Assembly: GCA_905233965.1 (NCBI GenBank)
Contig: CAJOFG010000051.1
Location: 4,483 to 12,184, forward strand
Origin: an uncultured Selenomonadaceae bacterium
Lineage (GTDB): Bacteria; Bacillota; Negativicutes; Selenomonadales; Selenomonadaceae
DNA: 7,702 nucleotides
Direction of reading: 5' to 3'
Positions 1-4,365 of this stretch are shown here, piece after piece. Positions within the stretch are counted from its first letter, which is position 1. Every line of letters begins with the position of its first letter. A program made the position numbers and the translations under genes. The notes beneath the pieces are model-generated. The model made no database searches. It was not told the DNA's origin and saw nothing but the letters and a program-made list of their open reading frames with translations.

Positions 1-1
1 C

Positions 2-547
2 GCGGTTGAGGACGCAAGATTTTATTCACACTCCGGTTTTGACTTGGGAAGTATCGCACGGGCGACGGCTGTCAACGTCGAGGCGGGAGAAATTGAGGAA
101 GGCGCATCGACGATAACGCAACAGCTTGCGAAAAATCTTTTTTTGAGTCCGGAACAAACTTTCACGCGGAAATTTGAGGAATTGCTTTTCGCCGTGAACA
201 TTGAGAGGAAATTTTCAAAAGATCAAATTTTGGAAATGTATTTGAACACGATTTATTTCGGCTCGAATTTTTACGGCATTTACGACGCATCACACGGATA
301 TTTCGGTAAAGAGCCGAAAGATTTGTCGCCGGCGGAGTCCGCGATGCTTGCCGGACTTCCGAACGCGCCGTCGCTTTACTCGCCTTATGTCGATTTCAAA
401 CTTGCGAAAAAAAGACAGCTCGTCGTGATTGACTCGATGATTCGTGACGGCAAGATGACGGAGCAGGAAGCGGAAAATGCCCGGATTGAAGAAATTGTTT
501 TGGCGGAAAAAAAATCCGGCAGAAAAAATTCAAACACCGACGAATAA
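2..547 (+). CDS. mtgA: Monofunctional peptidoglycan glycosyltransferase (GT51), 3' part; start lies before the window
   Basis: This enzyme polymerises lipid II into glycan strands on the outer face of the cytoplasmic membrane. The reading frame is open from base 2, giving 181 visible residues. All GT51 motifs are present in order: EDARFYSHSG (visible residues 3-12, catalytic Glu3), GASTITQQLAKN (34-45), RKFEE (56-60, second conserved Glu60), KDQILEMYLNTIYFG (73-87), and the YFGK...AESAMLAGLPNAP block (100-123). The protein stops about 55 residues after the last motif with a charged, polar tail, and no transpeptidase domain follows. It is therefore a monofunctional enzyme rather than a bifunctional class A PBP. 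The N-terminal membrane anchor, probably some 40-60 residues, is missing from the window. A start at TTG 44 would delete motif I and is rejected. A terminator follows at 556-594, so this is the last gene of its transcript. The family call is firm; the symbol is by domain architecture only. Confidence 0.93.
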   Translation, partial: AVEDARFYSHSGFDLGSIARATAVNVEAGEIEEGASTITQQLAKNLFLSPEQTFTRKFEELLFAVNIERKFSKDQILEMYLNTIYFGSNFYGIYDASHGYFGKEPKDLSPAESAMLAGLPNAPSLYSPYVDFKLAKKRQLVVIDSMIRDGKMTEQEAENARIEEIVLAEKKSGRKNSNTDE

Positions 548-555
548 AAAAATTA

Positions 556-594
556 CCGGACGTTCGGAAGTTTTTCCGCGCCGGGACTTTTTTT
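556..594 (+). terminator. Rho-independent terminator after the GT51 gene
   Basis: An interrupted stem runs from 556 to 584. CCGG 556-559 pairs with CCGG 581-584, CG 561-562 with CG 579-580, and CGGAA 565-569 with TTCCG 574-578, around a GTTT loop. Seven T follow at 588-594. The bulges at 560 and 563-564 make it weaker than the other terminators here. Confidence 0.6.
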
Positions 595-627
595 GGTTTC
601 AGTTATCACACTCCGGTCAAGTTGTAC

Positions 628-791
628 AAAAATTTTGCCCGGGGTGTGTCGGTAAAGTAAGAATGTGCGACGTGACGTGGAATTTTTTCGTCCGACGAGG
701 AAAAATTTCGCAGGAATATCGTACATATTTCAAGAAACGGCGTGCGTTCGTCTTTACCGACACGCCCTAATACCGACGCGGCGAAATTTTT
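628..791. repeat. Long nested imperfect palindrome filling the gap between the GT51 gene and the peptide gene
   Basis: The non-coding stretch 548-879 holds a terminator, this element and a promoter; no credible gene was found in it. Four nested helices can be drawn, counting G-U as pairs. They are 628-638 with 781-791 (11 bp), 641-657 with 752-768 (17 bp, of which 12 are uninterrupted Watson-Crick: GTGTCGGTAAAG against CTTTACCGACAC), 661-669 with 741-749 (9 bp), and a central hairpin 683-691 with 695-703. G-U pairs occur in all four helices, which suits a folded RNA on the + strand. It could be a structured RNA, a degenerate MITE-like repeat, or a barrier between transcription units. No family is recognised. 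Confidence 0.5.
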
Positions 792-801
792 TTAAAAAAC
801 T

Positions 802-832
802 TTGTAATAATTTTTCCGTTCGTGCGTATAAT
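802..832 (+). promoter_or_regulatory. Probable sigma-A promoter of the GG-leader peptide gene
   Basis: A perfect TATAAT stands at 827-832. The best -35 is TTGTAA at 802-807 (four of six consensus bases) with a long 19-bp spacer. Transcription would begin near 839, giving a leader of about 41 nt before the ATG at 880. The -10 is convincing and the -35 is weak, so an activator or other help may be needed. Confidence 0.55.
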
Positions 833-843
833 AAAATGAAGAT

Positions 844-863
844 AAAATTTCGAGGGAAATTTT
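844..863 (+). promoter_or_regulatory. Palindrome in the leader of the peptide gene, just before its SD
   Basis: AAAATTT (844-850) and AAATTTT (857-863) are perfect inverted repeats around CGAGGG. The repeat lies in the predicted 5' leader and ends two bases before the GGAGGA ribosome binding site (865-870). It could be an operator or a small mRNA hairpin that affects access to the SD. AT-rich arms of this kind are common in this genome, so function is uncertain. Confidence 0.35.
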
Positions 864-879
864 TGGAGGATTGATTGAA

Positions 880-1191
880 ATGAAAAACGAAAAACTTTTG
901 AATGAAGAAATGTTGAGCGATGAAGAACTCGAAGGAGTTGCCGGCGGCACCAGAATTGAAACTTTCCAAGATGCAGACGAACTTTACAAACGCGGACTTT
1001 TGAACGAAGATCAAACATTGCATTCTGCTCCCGTTCGCGACCTGCTCCACAAAATGGGTTACAACGGCTACAAAGACAACGGCGGCATCGTCAACGGCAA
1101 CATTTACACCGACAAAAAAGGTAACGTCGTTACCCGCGACCAATTCTGGAAAAACTTCGACATGGAGAACGGCACCAAAATTATCCGCTGA
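880..1191 (+). CDS. Double-glycine (NHLP/Nif11-type) leader peptide precursor, cysteine-free
   Basis: The gene encodes 103 residues. The N-terminus is a textbook double-glycine leader: a charged helix followed by LSDEELEGVAGG at residues 12-23. Leaders of this kind are recognised and cut after GG by C39-peptidase-containing ABC transporters (PCATs), which export RiPP or bacteriocin-like cargo. Cutting here would release an 80-residue cargo starting TRIETF. The cargo has no Cys, ruling out lanthionine, sactionine or disulfide chemistry. It is hydrophilic, with an Asn/Gly-rich stretch (about 62-83). ATG 880 is chosen because GGAGGA at 865-870 is 9 nt away; the TTG at 871 would abut the SD. The gene has its own promoter and terminator. 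No maturase, immunity gene or transporter is visible, so it may be an orphan substrate of a distant PCAT. The leader call is strong; the cargo's function is unknown. Confidence 0.8.
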   Translation: MKNEKLLNEEMLSDEELEGVAGGTRIETFQDADELYKRGLLNEDQTLHSAPVRDLLHKMGYNGYKDNGGIVNGNIYTDKKGNVVTRDQFWKNFDMENGTKIIR

Positions 1192-1284
1192 TTTCCGGTG
1201 CAAAAATTTTTACTCGGCGGTGCTTTTACGGTTTTTTCAAAATCGCTGTAAGTTCGGGAATATTTGAAACAAAACATAAATTTT

Positions 1285-1316
1285 AAAATCTCGGCAAGCA
1301 TCGAGATTTTTTTTTT
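1285..1316 (+). terminator. Strong Rho-independent terminator of the peptide gene
   Basis: AAAATCTCG (1285-1293) pairs perfectly with CGAGATTTT (1302-1310) around an 8-nt loop. A run of ten T spans 1307-1316. It lies 93 nt after the stop of the GG-leader peptide gene; the intervening 1192-1284 shows no feature I can name. Confidence 0.88.
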
Positions 1317-1328
1317 GCAAATTTTTTG

Positions 1329-1337
1329 TGGTAAGAT
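1329..1337 (+). promoter_or_regulatory. Possible extended -10 promoter of the small ORF
   Basis: TGGTAAGAT fits an extended -10 (TGn plus TAAGAT, five of six consensus bases). No good -35 is visible at 16-18 bp. Transcription would start near 1344, only about 19 nt before the ATG at 1363. Confidence 0.35.
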
Positions 1338-1362
1338 GTGAAAGAAATTTGGAGGTAATATC

Positions 1363-1542
1363 ATGGAGCATAATGAAATTTTAAAAAAAATAAATCCGAT
1401 TTATTTCAGCGCGAAAGGTTGTCTCAGACTTTTGGCAGAAACCGGAAATGTTGACATTGTGAATTTTTATGATTCCGCAGACAAAGAAAATCTCACTGCT
1501 TTTTCCGGCGATTTTATTCAAGGTAATCAATGCGAACGATGA
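1363..1542 (+). CDS. Small ORF of unknown function, possibly frameshifted near its 3' end
   Basis: ATG 1363 has a good SD, GGAGG at 1351-1355, 7 nt upstream. It opens a 59-codon frame beginning MEHNEILKKINPIYFSAKGC and ending FIQGNQCER. I do not recognise the protein. It is soluble-looking, with two Cys and no signal peptide or GG leader. The last residues look out of frame. One base fewer near 1522-1523 would change the end to FIQV-INANDEVKKNLSTEGF and carry it to the TGA at 1574-1576, about 70 residues in all. That alternative tail reads as more protein-like, so the gene may be a recent pseudogene, hold a sequencing error, or simply be 59 codons long. It stands alone between a terminator and the promoter at 1606. 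Confidence 0.5.
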   Translation: MEHNEILKKINPIYFSAKGCLRLLAETGNVDIVNFYDSADKENLTAFSGDFIQGNQCER

Positions 1543-1582
1543 AGTGAAAAAAAATTTGTCAACCGAAGGTTTTTGACTGAAA

Positions 1583-1600
1583 AAATTTTGCGGAAAATTT
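1583..1600. promoter_or_regulatory. AT-rich palindromic box upstream of the 1606 promoter (copy 1)
   Basis: AAATTTT-GCGG-AAAATTT has perfect 7-bp inverted arms. It lies six bases upstream of the -35. A 17-bp near copy (16 of 17 identical to 1584-1600) lies at 1645-1661, downstream of the -10. The pair brackets the promoter at a 61-bp repeat distance, about six helical turns, as operators for a looping or dimeric regulator might. No regulator gene is present here. Confidence 0.35.
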
Positions 1601-1605
1601 TTTCA

Positions 1606-1635
1606 TTGACAATCATATTTGCGAAAATATATACT
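1606..1635 (+). promoter_or_regulatory. Near-consensus sigma-A promoter for the 197-residue exported protein
   Basis: TTGACA (1606-1611, six of six) and TATACT (1630-1635, five of six) are separated by 18 bp. Transcription should begin near 1642, leaving a 5' leader of about 128 nt before ATG 1770. This is the best promoter in the window by sequence. Confidence 0.8.
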
Positions 1636-1645
1636 TTCCGTAAGA

Positions 1646-1728
1646 ATTTTGCAGAAAATTTCGGCGTATTTAAAAAAGTGTGACATTTCGGAACACCCCT
1701 TGAACGCGGCGGAAATTTTCTGTAAAGT
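1646..1728 (+). promoter_or_regulatory. Structured 5' leader: 17-bp stem at the predicted mRNA 5' end
   Basis: Bases 1646-1662 pair continuously with 1712-1728. This makes 17 bp, of which 11 are uninterrupted Watson-Crick (CAGAAAATTTC against GAAATTTTCTG) and two of the rest are G-U. The stem encloses a 49-nt loop (1663-1711) and begins within about five bases of the expected start site. The SD (GGAGG, 1758-1762) stays outside the stem. It could stabilise the mRNA, bind a regulator, or reflect DNA operators, since copy 2 of the box lies in its left arm. It matches no riboswitch class that I recognise. Confidence 0.45.
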
Positions 1729-1769
1729 CAGAATATGTATTGTAATTTTTTTATACGGGAGGGGACATC

Positions 1770-2363
1770 ATGAGAAAATGTATTGCCGCTGTATTGAGTC
1801 TGTTTATTCTGACGTTCGGTGCGGTGTGTTTCGCAGAGTCTTACCAAATGACTTACGAGGCGCAAAACTTTACCGAAGGAATGAAGAACGATCAAGCTTT
1901 GTCGGAAGAGTTCACCACGCCTTACGGCATACTCAAAATTCAGGCTCGCAAACTTTTGCAAGCGAAGAGCGAGAACCAAATGCACTTCATAGTGTGGATG
2001 GACGACAAGAGAATTGACGACGCACACCTGCCGAAAGTTCCGTACGGCTACACATTCCGCGTATTTAAAAACACTTCCAACGGCGACTTTTTCTATTCGC
2101 TCGAATCCGTCGAACGCGCTTGCCTTTACGGATATTCGCCGTCCAAAGGAACATTGGAAATTTACGTTGACAGCCAAAATTACGCTCACGAAAAAGGCGC
2201 ATATCCTTACTTCGTGGCGTTGAAAAACGGCGATTTGATTTTGGCTTTTGAAAAAGATAATAACGGCAGACGCTATAAATTCAACTGGGATGCTTCAGCG
2301 AATTGGTTCGGTTATTCCGACCTCGGATCCGGTTGGTCTTCAATAAGAGGAGATAAACAGTAA
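1770..2363 (+). CDS. Exported protein of unknown function, 197 residues
   Basis: I do not recognise this family. A Sec signal peptide is clear: MRK, a hydrophobic core (residues 5-19), and a probable cut after AVCFA (22/23). The residue before Cys20 is Val, which does not fit a lipobox, so a soluble periplasmic or secreted protein is more likely than a lipoprotein. The mature part (about 175 residues) alternates hydrophobic and polar residues and is rich in aromatics, which suggests a beta-rich fold. Examples are YGYTFRVFK (92-100), GDFFYSL (105-111), YPYFVALKNGDLILAF (145-160) and a Trp/Gly/Ser-rich C-terminus (174-191). Only one Cys (118) remains after processing. The start is supported by GGAGG at 1758-1762, 7 nt away. 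It is probably monocistronic, between its own promoter (1606) and the terminator at 2393-2426. Confidence 0.82.
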   Translation: MRKCIAAVLSLFILTFGAVCFAESYQMTYEAQNFTEGMKNDQALSEEFTTPYGILKIQARKLLQAKSENQMHFIVWMDDKRIDDAHLPKVPYGYTFRVFKNTSNGDFFYSLESVERACLYGYSPSKGTLEIYVDSQNYAHEKGAYPYFVALKNGDLILAFEKDNNGRRYKFNWDASANWFGYSDLGSGWSSIRGDKQ

Positions 2364-2384
2364 TGCGGTGATTTTTTGCGTCTT

Positions 2385-2412
2385 TTGACGGGACGGACTC
2401 GGCAATTATTGT
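2385..2412 (+). promoter_or_regulatory. Possible promoter of the SYLF-like gene, overlapping the preceding terminator
   Basis: TTGACG (2385-2390, five of six) and TATTGT (2407-2412, four of six) are 16 bp apart. The start would be near 2419, in the descending arm of the terminator hairpin, so the new RNA would lack the ascending arm and escape termination. The leader to ATG 2456 would be about 37 nt. The -10 is only fair. Confidence 0.4.
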
Positions 2413-2426
2413 TGAGTCCGTTTTTT
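2393..2426 (+). terminator. Rho-independent terminator of the 197-residue protein gene
   Basis: ACGGACTC (2393-2400) pairs with GAGTCCGT (2414-2421). The stem continues inward through two G-U pairs, a C-G and two A-T pairs to a 3-nt loop. Six T follow at 2421-2426. It lies 29 nt after the stop codon. Confidence 0.88.
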
Positions 2427-2455
2427 GTAAAAATAATTTTTTGAGGTGCATTTCA

Positions 2456-3025
2456 ATGAAGAAAAATTTTTTCCGGCTGATATTGTTCGCAATGGTCTTG
2501 ATGACGGCGGGCACGGTATTTGCGGCAAAGGCAACGCCCGACCAACAACGCGCCGAATTGGACGAAATGAGAGGTAAAGTTTTGGAGCGTGTGTATCAAA
2601 AATATCCGGGAGCAAGATCGGCGGTCGCAAATGCTTACGCTTACTGCACGATCAGCGCGTCAGCCGTCAAACTCGGATTTTTTGGTGACGATCACGGGCG
2701 CGGAGTTGCCGTGAACAATAACACCGGCGAAAAAATTTATGTGAAGATGAAAGAAGTCAGCGTCGGATTAAATTTCGGCGCGAAGGAATACGATTTGCTT
2801 TTCCTCATTGCAAATAAGCAGGCATGGGACAGATTTATTTCCGGCAGTATCAAATTCGGCAGTGAAGTTTCCGCACAGGCAAGCGACGGAGTGAACGGCG
2901 GAACTTTTGCCGACGCAACCATTGTTGCAAACGGCGTGTGGGTTTATCAGCTCGACAAAAAAGGTTTGGCAGTCGAATTTTCCATGAAGGGTGCCAGAAT
3001 TTCTCCGTATCGTACACTCAACTGA
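2456..3025 (+). CDS. Exported SYLF/Ysc84-domain-like protein
   Basis: The 189-residue protein starts with a Sec signal peptide (MKKNFFRLILFAMVLMTAGTVFA, probable cut after residue 23). The mature part resembles the SYLF (Ysc84, DUF500) domain, a lipid-binding domain found in exported bacterial proteins. The features are an N-terminal helix (27-62), a Gly-rich beta segment GFFGDDHGRGVAV (74-86), then VGLNFGAKEYDLLFLIANKQAWDRFISG (103-130) and the IKFGSEVSAQA block (132-142). Both of these blocks match the GxxxGxxxxDLxxLxxxxxAxxxF and FGxxxxxxA patterns as I remember them. The length is close to that of short bacterial members. ATG 2456 is chosen because GAGGTG (2443-2448) is 7 nt upstream; the TTG at 2441 would overlap that SD. 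Its job is probably in the envelope, but the family's bacterial function is not well defined. Assignment is by pattern recognition only. Confidence 0.68.
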   Translation: MKKNFFRLILFAMVLMTAGTVFAAKATPDQQRAELDEMRGKVLERVYQKYPGARSAVANAYAYCTISASAVKLGFFGDDHGRGVAVNNNTGEKIYVKMKEVSVGLNFGAKEYDLLFLIANKQAWDRFISGSIKFGSEVSAQASDGVNGGTFADATIVANGVWVYQLDKKGLAVEFSMKGARISPYRTLN

Positions 3026-3060
3026 ATTGAATGAAACGCAAAATAAAACCTTGCCGATTG

Positions 3061-3089
3061 TTGAAAAATATTTTTTTTTCGTATATGAT
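3061..3089 (+). promoter_or_regulatory. Promoter of the efflux operon, overlapping the preceding terminator
   Basis: TTGAAA (3061-3066, five of six) and TATGAT (3084-3089, five of six) stand at the ideal 17-bp spacing. The start falls near 3096, inside the terminator hairpin 3088-3112. RNA from this promoter carries only the descending arm and is not terminated, while RNA from upstream is. The leader to ATG 3163 is about 67 nt. Confidence 0.7.
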
Positions 3090-3117
3090 ACCTCCGGATT
3101 TTACGGAGGTATTTTTT
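3088..3117 (+). terminator. Rho-independent terminator of the SYLF-like gene; the same palindrome may be an operator
   Basis: ATACCTCCG (3088-3096) pairs perfectly with CGGAGGTAT (3104-3112) around a 7-nt loop, followed by a T run at 3112-3117. It lies about 60 nt after the stop of the SYLF-like gene. As double-stranded DNA the palindrome covers the end of the efflux -10 and the start site, the position expected for a repressor of an RND operon, although no TetR or MarR gene is present nearby. Confidence 0.82.
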
Positions 3118-3162
3118 AATAAAGACATTCAAAACAAATACGAGAGGGGAGAAATTTTAATC

Positions 3163-4353
3163 ATGATGAAAATATTTCCGGCTGCAGTTCTTGCCGCAGC
3201 GGCACTGTTTTTGACGGGCTGCGGCGGTGACGATGCCGAAAATCAGGCGGCGGAGGAAATGCCGACGAGAGTCAAGGCGATTAAAGTTTTATCGACAAAT
3301 GCGCCGTTGACTTTATCGTACAGCGGACAAGTTGTAGACCGCGACGAAATGAAAGTACAATCGAAAGTCAGCGGCTCCGTCATTGAAAAATATGTCAAAG
3401 GCGGGCAAGACGTTTCAGAGGGACAAGTTTTGTTCAAGATAGACGACAGGCAATACAGAGCGGCAGTCCTTCAAGCCGAAGCGAACCTTGCCAAGTCCCG
3501 GACTTCTTTGTCAAAAGAACGCATAGACCTTCAACGTGACGAAGAACTTTGGGCATCGCACGCAATATCCGAACAGACTCTCGTCAATCAGCGTGCAACC
3601 GTCGAATCGCAGGAATCGGAAGTCGCCGCAAATGAAGCACTTTTGCAAAAGGCACAGGCCGACCTTGCCGATACTTTCGTTTACGCGCCGATGAGCGGCA
3701 GGCTCGGCATTGACGATGTACCCGTCGGGACTCTTTCGACAGCCGGAAGTACGGCACTTGCAACAATCGGCGAAGTTGATCCTGTCTTTGTACAGTTTGC
3801 CGTTTCAGAACAGGAATATTTGAGAATTTCAAGAGGCGGACTTAACTCCGGCGAATCCGGTGCAGGATATCCGCCGCTGAAAATTTCGTTGAAGTTGGCC
3901 GACGGTTCAAGTTATCCGTTTCCGGGAGAGTTTGCCGAATACGACAGAACGATGGGAAATGAAACCGGCACTTTGACAATCCGCACAATTTTTCAAAATC
4001 CCGAAGGCTTGCTCGTTCCGGGAATGTATGCGCGTGTCGAAATTGACGGTCTGAAAATTCCCAATGCAATGCTCGTTCCCGAACGCGCCCTGCAACAACT
4101 TCTGGGCGAAACTATGGTTATCGTCGCCGAAGGCAATAAATCTGTCGTCAAAAAAATTACTCTCGGCGAAAAAATCGGTTCATACTATATCGTTAAAGAC
4201 GGCTTGAAACCGGATGATTTGGTTATCGTCGAAGGTTTGACAATGTTGCGTGACGGAATGCCTTTGGAGGTGACGGAAGTTACCGCAAAGGATATGGATT
4301 TCTCATTCACACCGAGCGAAAAAGTTTTTGATGTCGGAACCGGAAACAAGTGA
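3163..4353 (+). CDS. acrA: RND efflux periplasmic adaptor lipoprotein (AcrA/MexA type)
   Basis: This 396-residue membrane fusion protein links the inner-membrane RND pump to an outer-membrane channel. A lipoprotein signal ends in the lipobox LTGC (17-20), so Cys20 is expected to be lipidated. Domains in order are a lipoyl half with VSGSVIEKYVKGGQDVSEGQ (69-88), an alpha-hairpin (about 98-168), the second lipoyl half DTFVYAPMSGRLG (170-182), a beta-barrel (about 203-300), and a membrane-proximal C-terminal part with LVPERAL (304-310). In the hairpin, R125-x3-L129-x6-S136 matches the R-L-S motif by which AcrA-type adaptors dock to TolC. ATG 3163 is preferred: GAGGGGAG lies at 3144-3151, although the 11-13 nt spacing is rather long, and ATG 3166 is an alternative. 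An upstream extension to 3031 would run through the terminator and promoter and is rejected. The next gene's SD overlaps this stop codon. The symbol denotes the family, not proven orthology. Confidence 0.93.
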   Translation: MMKIFPAAVLAAAALFLTGCGGDDAENQAAEEMPTRVKAIKVLSTNAPLTLSYSGQVVDRDEMKVQSKVSGSVIEKYVKGGQDVSEGQVLFKIDDRQYRAAVLQAEANLAKSRTSLSKERIDLQRDEELWASHAISEQTLVNQRATVESQESEVAANEALLQKAQADLADTFVYAPMSGRLGIDDVPVGTLSTAGSTALATIGEVDPVFVQFAVSEQEYLRISRGGLNSGESGAGYPPLKISLKLADGSSYPFPGEFAEYDRTMGNETGTLTIRTIFQNPEGLLVPGMYARVEIDGLKIPNAMLVPERALQQLLGETMVIVAEGNKSVVKKITLGEKIGSYYIVKDGLKPDDLVIVEGLTMLRDGMPLEVTEVTAKDMDFSFTPSEKVFDVGTGNK

Positions 4354-4359
4354 GGTGGG
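4352..4359 (+). promoter_or_regulatory. Ribosome binding site overlapping the adaptor stop codon
   Basis: GAGGTGGG begins within the TGA (4351-4353) of the adaptor gene and lies 6 nt before ATG 4366. This overlap points to coupled translation of adaptor and pump and fixes the start of the pump gene. Confidence 0.75.
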
Positions 4360-4365
4360 TAAAGC

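Noticed and set aside
26..617. 12-nt direct repeat TCACACTCCGGT at 26-37 and 606-617
   Set aside because: A shared 12-mer is expected about once or twice by chance in a window this size, and neither flank extends the match.
477..770. 97-codon + strand ORF after the GT51 gene
   Set aside because: It overlaps the GT51 3' end in another frame and runs through the terminator and the palindrome. It has no SD, and its composition is that of AT-rich non-coding DNA.
871..879. TTG start adding three residues to the GG-leader peptide
   Set aside because: It would begin one base after the GGAGGA; ATG 880 has proper SD spacing.
754..1203. 149-codon minus-strand ORF opposite the GG-leader peptide gene
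   Set aside because: It is the antisense shadow of the peptide gene, which has an SD, a promoter, a terminator and a recognisable leader.
1619..2017. 132-codon + strand ORF overlapping the 197-residue gene
   Set aside because: It is an out-of-frame shadow starting inside the promoter. It has no SD, and the overlapping gene has a signal peptide and SD.
2441..2455. TTG start adding five residues to the SYLF-like protein
   Set aside because: It overlaps the SD GAGGTG and would spoil the positively charged start of the signal peptide; ATG 2456 is well placed.
3031..3162. N-terminal 44-residue extension of the adaptor
   Set aside because: It would place a promoter and a perfect terminator inside the coding region and bury the lipoprotein signal peptide.
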